Source: Paenibacillaceae bacterium
GTDB lineage: Bacteria > Bacillota > Bacilli > Paenibacillales > Paenibacillaceae
Direction: 5' to 3'
Length of the DNA: 64,000 nt
NCBI GenBank assembly: GCA_004134985.1
Contig: REGQ01000058.1
Coordinates: 248,001-312,000 of the forward strand
The translations under genes were made by a program, and so were the position numbers. The notes beneath the pieces were generated by a model. That model did not search any database. It saw only the letters and a list, made by a program, of their open reading frames with translations, and was not told the DNA's origin. Within the stretch, counting starts at the first letter, position 1. Each line of letters starts with the position of its first letter. Below, in pieces: positions 1 through 8,309 of this stretch.

Positions 1-193
1 TGTAATCACCCATCCCAAATCGCTGATAACATTCTTCTTCAACGATATTCAGTCTGTTTGTTTTCCAGTATGATTTAAAAGGCCAAAAGTCAACATCTGC
101 TTTTGTGCTGCCTACTTTCCAATTCTCAATCTTCCCATCGAGCAGCAGTACATTAGCGTGTAGCTCATAAGGATATTCATCGAGCCTACTCAT
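1..193 (-). CDS. hypothetical protein, C-terminus beyond the window
   Basis: An open frame of 64 codons starts at the ATG at 191-193 and runs off the left edge. Its ATG overlaps the TGA of the upstream gene (TCAT on the plus strand), the coupling seen all through this region. The visible part (MSRLDEYPYELHANVLLLDG) is polar with no membrane segment. I do not recognise it. Confidence 0.75.
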   Translation of the reverse strand, partial: MSRLDEYPYELHANVLLLDGKIENWKVGSTKADVDFWPFKSYWKTNRLNIVEEECYQRFGMGDY

Positions 194-393
194 TGGTCAT
201 CATCCTCACCATCAAACCCATACCTTCCGTCTCTGTTTTCGATATAGAGTCTCCTCGATTCATGTCTTCCGTCCCTAATTTCATCTAGGGTTTGTAAGTT
301 GGGTGCATAGAACCACTCTAGATCTTCAATATAAACACCTGTCTCATCGGACAACTTTTGGAGTCTTTCAACAAACTCTGAAAATCTTTTCAC
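190..393 (-). CDS. hypothetical acidic protein, 67 aa
   Basis: The start is GTG, directly after the TAG of the upstream gene, with AGGTGG about 10 nt before it. The protein ends in an acidic tail (GEDDDQ). No domain is recognised. The 4-bp overlap with the next gene and zero gap to the previous one place it in a translationally coupled run. Confidence 0.7.
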   Translation of the reverse strand: MKRFSEFVERLQKLSDETGVYIEDLEWFYAPNLQTLDEIRDGRHESRRLYIENRDGRYGFDGEDDDQ

Positions 394-585
394 CTAGATC
401 ACACCACCTAAAATTCGATTTACAACCTCGTTGACTAATTTATTGTCTGCCTTGCCTTTTACAATTGGCATAATACTTTTCATTACCGAGCCTTTATCAA
501 CAGCGTGACCATTCTTCGCGAGACCTGAAATAACTAATCCCACTTTGAAAGCAACTTCTCCTTCATCCATCTGTTTATAAATCAT
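394..585 (-). CDS. YqeY/GatB C-terminal-domain fragment
   Basis: About 63 aa. The C-terminal half (KSIMPIVKGKADNKLVNEVV) matches the end of the full-length YqeY-family protein at 56474-56908 (KQIIPLLKGRADNKTIANAV). That end is the small helical domain that GatB and YqeY share and that is associated with tRNA-related enzymes. Only the last domain is present, where the family is normally about 145-150 aa. The ATG at 583-585 is chosen because AGGTG lies 6 nt upstream. A GTG 9 nt earlier is the alternative. Confidence 0.7.
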   Translation of the reverse strand: MIYKQMDEGEVAFKVGLVISGLAKNGHAVDKGSVMKSIMPIVKGKADNKLVNEVVNRILGGVI

Positions 586-600
586 TCTATACACCTGTTT

Positions 601-795
601 CTATGTATTTTTTTCACTTTCCATTTTCTCCAAGAATCTGACTGCTTGTAAATATCCCACTCGTACCGACCTTTGAATAAAGCCAATCGACACATCGCTC
701 ACCTGTAATTCAGATTCTTTTACAGCAGCTACTGCTAGAGGATACTTCTCAACTTCCCAAAACAGTTCAAGCTCCTCCCATTCAAAATTCCTCAT
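601..795 (-). CDS. FtsK gamma-like winged-helix protein
   Basis: A 64-aa protein whose second half (SIGFIQRSVRVGYLQAVRFL) follows the pattern of the FtsK/SpoIIIE gamma domain (S.LQRR.RIGYNRAARL.). That winged helix reads oriented chromosomal octamers in the DNA translocase. Here it stands alone with no ATPase. ATG at 793-795 is used because AAGGTG lies 6 nt before it. The sequence match is seen, the family role is known, and DNA binding here is inferred. Confidence 0.7.
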   Translation of the reverse strand: MRNFEWEELELFWEVEKYPLAVAAVKESELQVSDVSIGFIQRSVRVGYLQAVRFLEKMESEKNT

Positions 796-974
796 TTGAA
801 GCACCTTCTAAAGGCTTTCTTAGTGAATTTTATAGTGTAGAATGGAATAGTAATTAAATAGTAAACTGCGAACATCACCATTACAAGAAATATCACCAGA
901 GGCATTCCATACCATTTAATATATCTTTTTCTGTCAAATAGTTCCTCCCATGTGTTCGGGAAAATGCTACCCAT
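792..974 (-). CDS. small membrane protein, 60 aa
   Basis: One strong hydrophobic stretch (PLVIFLVMVMFAVYYLITIP) is followed by a basic tail (KFTKKAFRRCFK). This suggests a single-pass inner-membrane protein with the C-terminus in the cytoplasm. Start ATG at 972-974 has AAGGAG 7 nt upstream, and the stop overlaps the next ATG as ATGA. Function unknown. Confidence 0.7.
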   Translation of the reverse strand: MGSIFPNTWEELFDRKRYIKWYGMPLVIFLVMVMFAVYYLITIPFYTIKFTKKAFRRCFK

Positions 975-975
975 T

Positions 976-1269
976 TTACTTCTCCTTCCAAGGAAACTGT
1001 GCCTGCTCTTCACTCAATCCCCATTCGATATAGCGATGTTTAATTTTCTTGAAATAATAATTAATTTGATGTCTCAGTATGTATTTAAATCCAAAATTAG
1101 GTGTGTAGAATCTTTCAGTTCTGTCTGACCAGCCATTTTTATTGTATGTTTTGATATCGACTCGTTGATATAATTTTCGTTGTATCATTTGAATTTCAAC
1201 GCCTACGCCCTTATCTTCGTCTAGCAGCCTTTTCACCGTATCTACACGTTCAACTTTAATTCCTGTCAA
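976..1269 (-). CDS. hypothetical protein, ~97 aa
   Basis: A TTG at 1267-1269 has a good site (AGAGGTG, 5 nt). A GTG at 1306-1308 would add 13 residues but lacks one. The product is basic and hydrophilic, with a tyrosine/lysine-rich C-terminal half. Not recognised. Confidence 0.65.
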   Translation of the reverse strand: MTGIKVERVDTVKRLLDEDKGVGVEIQMIQRKLYQRVDIKTYNKNGWSDRTERFYTPNFGFKYILRHQINYYFKKIKHRYIEWGLSEEQAQFPWKEK

Positions 1270-1329
1270 TTTTTCACCTCTCAAGTTTTTTATTTCATTT
1301 TCACTCACCAGATTATTGAACTTTACTTT

Positions 1330-1448
1330 TTAAAATGTATAATTAGCTTTATTAGAAGTTAGAGAAGCGATATGTTCCATTTGGTCTTCACTCAAATACA
1401 CATTAAAAGTTAATCCTTTGTATCTCGTACACCCTTTCTCATAATATT
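1330..1448 (-). other. possible gene remnant in intergenic region
   Basis: The 316-bp gap 1270-1585 holds an open minus frame ending with a TAA at 1330. Its translation (NVYLSEDQMEHIASLTSNKA) looks protein-like, but there is no in-frame ATG and no ribosome site, so it may be the tail of a lost gene. Confidence 0.3.
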
Positions 1449-1477
1449 ATTTACAATAAAAACTAAAATCTATTGCT

Positions 1478-1514
1478 ACTCTTAACAAGGTTAATTTTTC
1501 ACCTTGTTAAGAGT
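1478..1514. repeat. perfect 13-bp inverted repeat (hairpin)
   Basis: ACTCTTAACAAGG and CCTTGTTAAGAGT flank an 11-nt loop. There is no T-run on either side, so it is not a classical intrinsic terminator. It lies between the genes ending at 976 and 1586 and could be an RNA processing site, operator or terminator of another kind. Confidence 0.6.
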
Positions 1515-1585
1515 TGATATACTCTAACACATTAAATTCAGATTTGCAATTTTTATTTTTTAAAATTCTATCTCAGAGGAAACTT

Positions 1586-2596
1586 CTATTTCATCTTGTG
1601 AGCATCGAGTTCATAAATGCTTGATCTAGGCAATTCTCTTCCTTCGATTAATTTGATTTTTCCAGATTTATAAGAACTCCAAAATTTATCTACAAACAAA
1701 GAACTGTATTGATGAATAGCCTCCTCATAATTGTCAATTGCAAAATCCCTAAACCAACCAGAGCATAGAGTGGTACAAATCCGTTTTAAAGCCTTCTTGT
1801 AGCAATTAAAGTAATCCATCCAATCTTCCCCTGCTTGCGGTATAATGTATCTCTCAAGCGCTATAGTATAAGCTTCTTCCTGGACTGCCTGTAACTGATA
1901 TGTATAAGGAAGTTCAAAGAATAAATCTTTCTCGCATTTAGCCATAGTAAAATCTTTCTTCATCATTTCATAAACTGGTTTCTCATGATGTTTCATAACT
2001 TCGTGGATATCATCATGTATAAAGTAATTTTTCACTGCTAATTTTGAACTGAAAAAATCTTCGTTGGAAACATTAAGTTTTGGTGTTTTGAATTTTGAAT
2101 ACCTTTCCTTCGCTTCCTCACTACGCAAGAAATAGTATTCTTGCATCAGCCCATCGTGTTCACTCTTATTAGCCATTTTCCTCAAAAGGTTATAATCATC
2201 CATATTCTTTTCGAAATGTACTGGATAAACCAAGTGAGATCTCTTGGTTAACATTTGATACTCTGGAGTTAAAGTTGCAAATTGATCATCTAAAAAACCG
2301 TCTATTACAAAATCGGTAACTGCTTCAGCATTATCTAATAGTAACTTTGCCGATGATCCTTCGGTTGCGATTTCTATTTCATATTGCTTTCTCTCTTCAT
2401 TTTTTAAGGCGACTGCTTTATATTTGTTTAATTGTGTAGGATAAATTTTGAGAATATATTTTCTGTTCAAAGAATACCATTTATGAAATTCATCTTGTGA
2501 CATGAGTACGTCATAATCTGCTTTGAGACAGCGATTAACTACCTCATCGGTTCGTTGTAGTCTAAATGTCAAAGCTTTTGATCCAATTACAATCAT
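1586..2596 (-). CDS. nucleotidyltransferase-like phage protein, 336 aa
   Basis: The N-terminus (MIVIGSKAL) plus a D-x-D element about 30 residues later (ADYDVL) matches the nucleotidyltransferase-fold proteins that many large phages carry (GSRAL...DxDx). The rest is helical and charged with no other motif. The substrate is unknown. ATG at 2594-2596 is chosen because AAGGTG lies 6 nt upstream, and a longer frame has no better site. The family call rests on these short motifs. Confidence 0.55.
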   Translation of the reverse strand: MIVIGSKALTFRLQRTDEVVNRCLKADYDVLMSQDEFHKWYSLNRKYILKIYPTQLNKYKAVALKNEERKQYEIEIATEGSSAKLLLDNAEAVTDFVIDGFLDDQFATLTPEYQMLTKRSHLVYPVHFEKNMDDYNLLRKMANKSEHDGLMQEYYFLRSEEAKERYSKFKTPKLNVSNEDFFSSKLAVKNYFIHDDIHEVMKHHEKPVYEMMKKDFTMAKCEKDLFFELPYTYQLQAVQEEAYTIALERYIIPQAGEDWMDYFNCYKKALKRICTTLCSGWFRDFAIDNYEEAIHQYSSLFVDKFWSSYKSGKIKLIEGRELPRSSIYELDAHKMK

Positions 2597-2606
2597 TGTC
2601 CGCACC

Positions 2607-2870
2607 TTATTCTTCGTAATATGAAGACTCTTCCTCTTCATAGTAAGAACTGCTCTCTTCTTCATAATGATCTGAATCATCTCTGAATTTAGCAATAAGC
2701 TCCTCCGGTGTGACTAATAGTGGAACATTATTCTTTTCGGCATAGTGTTTAACTTCATACAATTTATTTTCTACATGTTCTAAAACATCTCCATAATAGG
2801 TGTGAATATTCTCCTTAATAAAATCCTCAATCTCCATAATCTTTCTTGCAACATACATGAGGTTCTCCAT
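2607..2870 (-). CDS. hypothetical protein with YYEEE repeat tail, 87 aa
   Basis: The C-terminus is a tandem low-complexity acidic tract: HYEEESSSYYEEEESSYYEE, three copies of a Y/H-Y-E-E-E unit. The N-terminal part is helical (KIMEIEDFIKENIHTYYGD). RBS AAGGAG 9 nt before ATG. A leader hairpin lies at 2903-2920. No known family. Confidence 0.75.
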   Translation of the reverse strand: MENLMYVARKIMEIEDFIKENIHTYYGDVLEHVENKLYEVKHYAEKNNVPLLVTPEELIAKFRDDSDHYEEESSSYYEEEESSYYEE

Positions 2871-2902
2871 TTATGTAATCTCCTTTATAATTATAATTTG
2901 AT

Positions 2903-2920
2903 ATGAAACCCTTATTTCAT
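2903..2920 (-). repeat. leader hairpin element (ATGAAA/TTTCAT)
   Basis: ATGAAA-TAAGGG-TTTCAT inverted repeat in the leader of the gene starting at 2870. It is one member of the recurring pre-Shine-Dalgarno hairpin family. Confidence 0.5.
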
Positions 2921-2921
2921 A

Positions 2922-3293
2922 CTATTCGTTTTCATATTTCAATTTCAGCTCATTGTATTTTTTTCTTTCATTATCCTCTTTAATTTTAAGCATTCGTTCT
3001 CGATACCTATCTGCCTCTTCTTTCTTAATTCTTTCGTACTCGCTAATATCATGATCTGTGACAATCCCTTTTGAATTAAGTTCCTTTCGTAGCCAGGAGT
3101 GATCAAACAAATACCTTTTCGCTAAATGCTCTGGAAAAATACTATTACACTTACCATCACTGTCAGATTCAACATCGATAACTAATACTCCACCATCACC
3201 TGTAACAATTGTTATGTAGTCTGCAAACTGAGCCATATGCGTAAAAACAATTGTTTTGCCTAGTAGTTCTTCCTCTTCTGTAATGAAAAACAT
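2922..3293 (-). CDS. hypothetical protein, 123 aa
   Basis: Starts at the ATG at 3291-3293 (GGGGAGG, 8-9 nt). The first 70 residues look like a compact beta-rich domain (IVFTHMAQFADYITIVTGDG). The last 45 are a charged helix likely to form a coiled coil (EYERIKKEEADRYRERMLKI). Not recognised. Confidence 0.75.
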   Translation of the reverse strand: MFFITEEEELLGKTIVFTHMAQFADYITIVTGDGGVLVIDVESDSDGKCNSIFPEHLAKRYLFDHSWLRKELNSKGIVTDHDISEYERIKKEEADRYRERMLKIKEDNERKKYNELKLKYENE

Positions 3294-3314
3294 TCTATTT
3301 ATCCTCCCCATATA

Positions 3315-3566
3315 TCAATAATGGTCTGAATTGACTCTAACTGTTTCAACATCGTAGGCAATATCATAGTAATCCAATGCTTTGAAAAAGCCATTAATCC
3401 TAACATGAATCTTATTGTGATAGTAATCGCCACTCATGATTAATTTATTATCATCTAAGTCATAGAGACTCACATCATATTCATCTTCCAAAAAATCTCT
3501 GTCATCTGGAGCATATGCATTAACTAATCTAAACTTCAATGTTTGATCATCGTTACTTCTAAACAT
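3315..3566 (-). CDS. hypothetical protein, 83 aa
   Basis: ATG at 3564-3566 with AAAGG about 10 nt upstream. Acidic and tyrosine-rich. It overlaps the upstream gene by 8 bp, so translation is probably coupled. No family recognised. Confidence 0.7.
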   Translation of the reverse strand: MFRSNDDQTLKFRLVNAYAPDDRDFLEDEYDVSLYDLDDNKLIMSGDYYHNKIHVRINGFFKALDYYDIAYDVETVRVNSDHY

Positions 3567-3945
3567 CCATATCAATCCTTTCAGTGTTTGCCACTATAAA
3601 GAAGGTTGGATTGTAATTATACTTATTGATCCAGGCGTCAATGACCTCCACAAGTTGCAGCTCAAGCTCTTCATAATGCTCAGTTTTTACGTGGCTTAAA
3701 TAGTCTTCAGCAACCTCTCCCAATTCATCGAACATAGAATCGGTAATGTGTTCTAGAATACTGTCCACATCAACAGTGGCACCATTACCCACTTCTTCGA
3801 CTTGGGCCACATAGAAACTATTGTAATAATCCTTTTCAAAATATTGTTTACCTTCTTCTATCGCCTGCTCTTTTGTGTCGAAATATTTTCCCTCATTAAA
3901 AAACTCCTCATTACCACTGAACGTCCATTTGCCGTGATTGCTCAT
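3559..3945 (-). CDS. hypothetical protein, 128 aa
   Basis: Strong RBS (GGGAGG, 5 nt). It begins with a pattern seen in many small phage proteins, WTFSGNEEFFNEGKYFDTKE, then EEGKQYFEKD, and is acidic. Its precise role is unknown. Confidence 0.8.
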   Translation of the reverse strand: MSNHGKWTFSGNEEFFNEGKYFDTKEQAIEEGKQYFEKDYYNSFYVAQVEEVGNGATVDVDSILEHITDSMFDELGEVAEDYLSHVKTEHYEELELQLVEVIDAWINKYNYNPTFFIVANTERIDMDV

Positions 3946-3982
3946 AATATCCTCCCTTTTAAACTCCTTTGAGACTTACGCT

Positions 3983-4585
3983 TCATTCACAATAAACCTC
4001 AAGTAAAAAGCCTAATATTTTTGTCTTAATTGTTCCCGCAGATGATGAAATATTGAGTTCAACTAGATCTCCAAATTCATCATATAACTCTGCGGATAAA
4101 TACATATTCTTAATATCATAATTTAATTTATCAGTAAAAATACTAGGAGGCTTATCGGATTCGTGAAATTGATAATGTTTCTGACTATTATAATCGATCA
4201 CCTTATCACTCATCACATCAAAGTAGAAATTATGTCCAGATAGATTTAGTTTGTATTCATTCAACAGTCTTTCATCTGAAATGAATACATATTCCTTCTT
4301 TCTTTTAGATTCGGCATATCTTGCTTCTTTAACATCAAAATAATCTTGTGACAATGTGTGAATGTACGACTTATTTTTAATTGGAATGATGAAAAAGTCA
4401 TAGTATGAACACATATGCCTTACGATATCCTCCAAATTTACGTATTCTTGCTTTACTAATAGTTTGTGCAGGACTTGTTCATAAAGACTATCCAATCTCT
4501 TTTTACTGTAATATTTTCTCGAATAGATCAGCATGTCATCATATTCGCCATTTCCAGTACTCAGTTTATAAGCATAGATTCTCAT
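3983..4585 (-). CDS. hypothetical protein, 200 aa
   Basis: GAGGAGA 5 nt before ATG. The stop of the frameshifted gene upstream (4586-4588) directly abuts this ATG. Mixed alpha/beta composition with no signal peptide or membrane segment. Not recognised. Confidence 0.75.
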   Translation of the reverse strand: MRIYAYKLSTGNGEYDDMLIYSRKYYSKKRLDSLYEQVLHKLLVKQEYVNLEDIVRHMCSYYDFFIIPIKNKSYIHTLSQDYFDVKEARYAESKRKKEYVFISDERLLNEYKLNLSGHNFYFDVMSDKVIDYNSQKHYQFHESDKPPSIFTDKLNYDIKNMYLSAELYDEFGDLVELNISSSAGTIKTKILGFLLEVYCE

Positions 4586-4791
4586 CTAGTTCTCCTCACT
4601 CATTATTCCAGACAAATCTTCTGGAAAATCAAGATAATCATATTCATCCCTCAAATGTTCTATGTCCGTGATGGACAATTCTCCAATAGCTCCATTATCG
4701 AATAATGCTTTAAGTACGCAAAATGATGACAACGAATGTCTCTCAGCAACTTTCTTTCCGTCAAGGTAAATACTAAATGAATTTTAAGCAT
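4586..4791 (-). pseudogene. frameshifted small gene, ~68 codons
   Basis: A clear coding frame (SFSIYLDGKKVAERHSLSSF... to TAG at 4586) has no start of its own. An ATG with AGGAGCGAAGG upstream (4789-4791) reads MLK and then falls out of frame within AAAA (about 4781-4785). Adding one A would give a continuous MLKNSFSIYLDGKK. The 206-bp span is 3n+2, as expected for one missing base. Either a real mutation or a sequencing indel. Confidence 0.65.
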
Positions 4792-4804
4792 TCTGCCTTC
4801 GCTC

Positions 4805-5007
4805 CTATTGTGGTGTGTTTAAAATTACGTTTAACTCTTCGATAAACTTTTTGTAATCTTTACTCTTCCGTCCAATGCATTTACAGTACTGATTGGCAAA
4901 TCTACTTCATGTTCATCTAAATAATCCTCAATTTCGGAAACTTTGAACTCGTATTTTTCGATCAATCCAAGCAAATATTCAACAATATCGTACTCTTTTT
5001 CATCCAT
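4805..5007 (-). pseudogene. frameshifted small gene, ~68 codons
   Basis: The frame from ATG 5007 (MDEKEYDIVEYLLGLIEKYE) ends with an unlikely tail. The other frame downstream continues as GRKSKDYKKFIEELNVILNT to TAG at 4805-4807, just before the next RBS. One missing base near 4876-4880 joins them (VNA-IGRKSKD). The span is 3n+2. It lies next to another frameshifted gene. Confidence 0.6.
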
Positions 5008-5029
5008 ATGTTTCATTCCCCTTTCATTA

Positions 5030-5045
5030 TGAAATCACCATTTCA
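5030..5045 (-). repeat. leader hairpin element (TGAAAT/ATTTCA)
   Basis: Perfect 6-bp arms with a 4-nt loop, immediately before the RBS of the gene starting at 5007. Confidence 0.5.
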
Positions 5046-5048
5046 ATC

Positions 5049-5246
5049 CTAAAGTTCTTCCCATTTAGATATGTATGATTTAGCCGCTGTGTTGTCTGTT
5101 GTGTAAAGAATAGTTTTTCCGTATGTTACGAAGCACAACAGCTTCCCCTTAGAAATCTCTTTAGCAAATCTAATATGAACATCTCCATTGCTAAGATATA
5201 GAATAACAACCCTTTTCCCAAATATCTTAAATAGTCTTCTCCACAT
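5049..5246 (-). CDS. hypothetical basic protein, 65 aa
   Basis: RBS AGGTGAG 9 nt before ATG. The basic N-terminus (MWRRLFKIFGKR) is followed by short beta-strand-like segments. No family recognised. It lies just downstream of the DNA ligase gene and may share its transcript. Confidence 0.7.
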   Translation of the reverse strand: MWRRLFKIFGKRVVILYLSNGDVHIRFAKEISKGKLLCFVTYGKTILYTTDNTAAKSYISKWEEL

Positions 5247-5298
5247 TCTTTGCTTCTCACCTTTTCAGTTGTAGTAGCTGCATCAACTTCGAATTATT

Positions 5299-6600
5299 TT
5301 AGTGTAAACTTGGCCCACTTTTATCATCTCTCAACCGTTTAAATACAGGAAATCTTAATGAGATACCGCCATCTTGATTTGACGATTCTTCAAAGTACTG
5401 AACCTCAACAATACTGCCCATAATCTCTTCTCTTGTATTCCAAATATGGTCTCGCTCGATATCTGTATAGCCTGAACCTACTTTCACCTCATAGCCCTTG
5501 TAATCCACGATCAAAGCTCCAAGAGTGCCTTTAAATTTACCACTACCCTCTTCATAGCCCGTAATTCTGAGATCAACTGTGTGCATCTCTTTTACTTTTA
5601 GTAAGACATCTGAACGCTTGGTAACATAGTGACCTTCTGCTGTATTAATCATAAGACCTTCATGGCCGTCTTTGATTGCTTTGTTTAACAATTCGCTAAT
5701 TTTCGTCTTATCTTCACCAACGTACATAGTTTGCAGCAACTTCACATATTCAGTGGTCAGCAAACTATTAAACAAAATCTCCGAATCAATTCTTCTTTTT
5801 TCATATGTATTTTTGGACTTCCCGTTTACAAACTCTTCTAATGGCAATGCATCAAATAAATGAAATTCCAGATCTTTCTTAACCCCATCTTTCCGAACAA
5901 TTTTTTGTGTAGCCCTGAACAAATCTGCACTTGGTAGATTTCCTGGGTTGGTGAGAAGCAGTTCACCATCGTATACATAGTTATCAGGTAGACTCTTCTC
6001 GATCTGTGATTCAATCTCAACTAGTTCATCAATTGGCTGTCCTTGACGAGTGAAGAACTGAACGCTGCCATTCTTTTTGATTGCTACACATCTGATGCCA
6101 TCGAGCTTCAATGTCACATAGAACTTACCCTTGATCTTGTGGCCGTGATCTTTATAGGACTTTGCCAATAGTACTTCGAACTCAGGAATTGTTCCTTTCC
6201 CATACACTTTGTTAATTGTTGATGCTGTAATTCCACACTTAAAATCCTTTGTAAACATCTCTTGAAGAAAATCATGTACAGGTGAATCGATGTTAGTATC
6301 ATATGTATTTATGAAATTTGCAATTGCCTTTATATCTTCATCTTTTCCAGAATTATTAGTAGAGATATATTCCATTACATCAAAAACATTTTGAAATTGG
6401 ACTGGATAGTTTTCGTCTTGAAAGTTAGCAAATTTCAGAAGTTTCTTATATTTAATTCCTGTGAGACAGAATGGATCATACATGAATTTTAGAACATTCC
6501 TGAATTCCTCATTGTCTTTATTCTTTTCCAAGATTGCTTCTTTATCTTTTCTGCCTGATGTCTCTTTTAAATCGTGAAAAGTTTTAACTATATTTTTCAT
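5299..6600 (-). CDS. ATP-dependent DNA ligase, 433 aa
   Basis: Seals nicks in duplex DNA through a lysyl-AMP intermediate. The adenylation motif I is LKLDGIRC (K is the nucleotidyl acceptor, near residue 165). Motif III-like YDGELLL and motif IV-like DGHEGLMI follow, then a lysine-containing motif V region (VLLKVKEMHTVDLRI). The C-terminal OB domain starts near residue 340 (GALIVDYKGYEVKVG). The N-terminal ~150 residues form the DNA-binding domain usual for phage and archaeal-type ligases. RBS AAGGAG 7 nt. A second, smaller ligase is encoded at 55570. It sits directly downstream of a WGR-PARP gene, an arrangement worth attention. Confidence 0.93.
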   Translation of the reverse strand: MKNIVKTFHDLKETSGRKDKEAILEKNKDNEEFRNVLKFMYDPFCLTGIKYKKLLKFANFQDENYPVQFQNVFDVMEYISTNNSGKDEDIKAIANFINTYDTNIDSPVHDFLQEMFTKDFKCGITASTINKVYGKGTIPEFEVLLAKSYKDHGHKIKGKFYVTLKLDGIRCVAIKKNGSVQFFTRQGQPIDELVEIESQIEKSLPDNYVYDGELLLTNPGNLPSADLFRATQKIVRKDGVKKDLEFHLFDALPLEEFVNGKSKNTYEKRRIDSEILFNSLLTTEYVKLLQTMYVGEDKTKISELLNKAIKDGHEGLMINTAEGHYVTKRSDVLLKVKEMHTVDLRITGYEEGSGKFKGTLGALIVDYKGYEVKVGSGYTDIERDHIWNTREEIMGSIVEVQYFEESSNQDGGISLRFPVFKRLRDDKSGPSLH

Positions 6601-6647
6601 TCATAATCTCCTTTTATTGTCCATTTGTATTATTCTTGAATTAAGTT

Positions 6648-6953
6648 TCAATTACAAAGTTCTTTTAATTCCTTTTCCAAACTTTTAATTTTCGCTCTAA
6701 TATAAGCAATTTTTATACCAGTTAATTTATTGTATTTATCTTTGTAGCTACATTTAGCCACACCCTTGGAGCCATCATCTAACAAAACAATAGTCTCATC
6801 TTTGGTATGAATAACTTTCTGTTTTCGCTCAGGAATTCTAAAATAATCTTGCTTTAGAAAGCCTGATGATAAAGACAACTCTGTGAAGTGTTGGCGAACT
6901 TCTTTGTAGACAATCTCTTTGACTTCAGTGTTAGTAACTTTATTATTCTTCAT
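6648..6953 (-). CDS. hypothetical basic protein, 101 aa
   Basis: AAGGAG before ATG. Lysine-rich, with a beta-hairpin-like centre (VIHTKDETIVLLDDGSKGVA) and a C-terminal helix (RAKIKSLEKELKEL). It lies between the PARP and ligase genes, so a role with them is possible but not shown. Not recognised. Confidence 0.75.
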   Translation of the reverse strand: MKNNKVTNTEVKEIVYKEVRQHFTELSLSSGFLKQDYFRIPERKQKVIHTKDETIVLLDDGSKGVAKCSYKDKYNKLTGIKIAYIRAKIKSLEKELKELCN

Positions 6954-6969
6954 ATTATAAAATCTCCTT

Positions 6970-8178
6970 TTATCGTAATTCTATTAAGTATTTAATAGTT
7001 AATTGATCTTCTTTGTAAACTACAATCTCGTCATTTTTAAGCATGTCTCCAGCATGGGCATGCAAACAATTGCTTTCTGCACAAGACTTTTGAAGTTGTT
7101 CATAATTAAATTCATAATATTTTTTATCGAAAGAGTGAACATTATATGGTTTTCCGTATGCAACATCGAATATCCCCATGAAAGCTGAATTGGAATTTCC
7201 ACCTGCCCAATAAGAACCATTCAAAGAAGTGTAACCCAAGCTTTTCTGTGCTTTAGGTGCAAAGTAGATACCATGCCCAAACATTTTTCCTGTGATTGCT
7301 GCCGCTGGTCTAAGTACTAATCCAGTATTGATAATACTCCAAAAATTCTCGTTTTTAGAGCCATGGAACAACAGTCTCTTATCTTTTAGCTTATTGTGAA
7401 TAAGAAAATCATCAAACTTTTTCTGTGTTCTAATATTTGTTACTTTCCAAGCGCGATAAAACTTATTCTTGATTGATCCCATCTGTTCTTTTATTAAATT
7501 ATCTTCTTCAGTTGATGTATCTTCAAATACAAGCCCCATAGCCTCTAAAATAGTTTGTTTGGGCTTAGCATTAATTTCTTCCTGTATCACCTTTTCTTCA
7601 TCTTCTTGTGATACCTGACCTTTCATTACATCTAACAAATCTTGCTCCTGTTGAAGGATCTGAACAAAATCATTAGTACTTGTAGCTAGGTGTCCTTTTA
7701 CATTTCTCATTTTTCTGGGTATTGTTTTAAACAATTCAATAAGAATAGCATTGAAGCGATCCATGGAATCCGTATTCATTAACTTATTAATTACTATTTG
7801 AGCTTCATCTATCATTGCCTTTGTCACTTTATTTGACGAGATAGTATAATTGTCTTCAATAGCTTTTTTTGCCATTGCTTGCAGCCTAGTAACAATCGTG
7901 GAGATGCTTATATTTTCAATCTCTAAATATTCTTTTCTCTTTGCTGTAATAGGCTCAGAAACAAGCCTGGTTTGATCTACATATCCTTTCTTCAACTTGC
8001 TCTTTAATGTAGATTCCCACCTTGACATCGGATACCTGGTGGATTGATAACCTGACGTACCTATCCTGCCAAATTGAACATCGAATGAATCTCCATCTTT
8101 AATCATTCTATAAAATTTATTATTATTCGCGTTTGCTTCCACTTTAACCAAATAAACTGAATTCAGTCTGACACTCAA
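6970..8178 (-). CDS. WGR-domain poly(ADP-ribose) polymerase homologue, 402 aa
   Basis: Residues 1-95 form a WGR-type domain (KFYRMIKDGDSFDVQFGRIG). A helical linker comparable to the PARP regulatory domain follows (95-240). The catalytic domain runs from 265 to 402. The NAD+-binding H-Y-E triad is present: H272 in LFHGS, Y316 in KSLGY and E384 in NDEIVVY. The aligned Glu suggests polymer-forming rather than mono-ADP-ribosylating chemistry. Eukaryotic PARP1-3 act on DNA breaks through WGR plus catalytic domain. The start is TTG with GGGGG 8 nt upstream. It is co-directional with an ATP-dependent ligase downstream and an NDT-like gene upstream. Domain identity is clear, but its role in the phage is unknown. 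Confidence 0.92.
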   Translation of the reverse strand: MSVRLNSVYLVKVEANANNNKFYRMIKDGDSFDVQFGRIGTSGYQSTRYPMSRWESTLKSKLKKGYVDQTRLVSEPITAKRKEYLEIENISISTIVTRLQAMAKKAIEDNYTISSNKVTKAMIDEAQIVINKLMNTDSMDRFNAILIELFKTIPRKMRNVKGHLATSTNDFVQILQQEQDLLDVMKGQVSQEDEEKVIQEEINAKPKQTILEAMGLVFEDTSTEEDNLIKEQMGSIKNKFYRAWKVTNIRTQKKFDDFLIHNKLKDKRLLFHGSKNENFWSIINTGLVLRPAAAITGKMFGHGIYFAPKAQKSLGYTSLNGSYWAGGNSNSAFMGIFDVAYGKPYNVHSFDKKYYEFNYEQLQKSCAESNCLHAHAGDMLKNDEIVVYKEDQLTIKYLIELR

Positions 8179-8192
8179 TTTTCATACCCCCT

Positions 8193-8309
8193 CTATATGA
8201 TAAATAAATCTGTTGCAACTACGATAACAGCAAGTATCTTCAAAATTAAGAGTATCGCTTTAATACGTCCATTCTTCTTTTTTGTAATCCCTACAACTAC
8301 TAATTTCAT
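8193..8309 (-). CDS. possible small membrane protein, 38 aa
   Basis: The frame ends in one hydrophobic helix (KAILLILKILAVIVVATDLF) just before the PARP start. The only upstream ATG lies inside the next gene and has no good RBS, so the start, or the gene itself, is uncertain. Confidence 0.3.
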   Translation of the reverse strand: MKLVVVGITKKKNGRIKAILLILKILAVIVVATDLFII

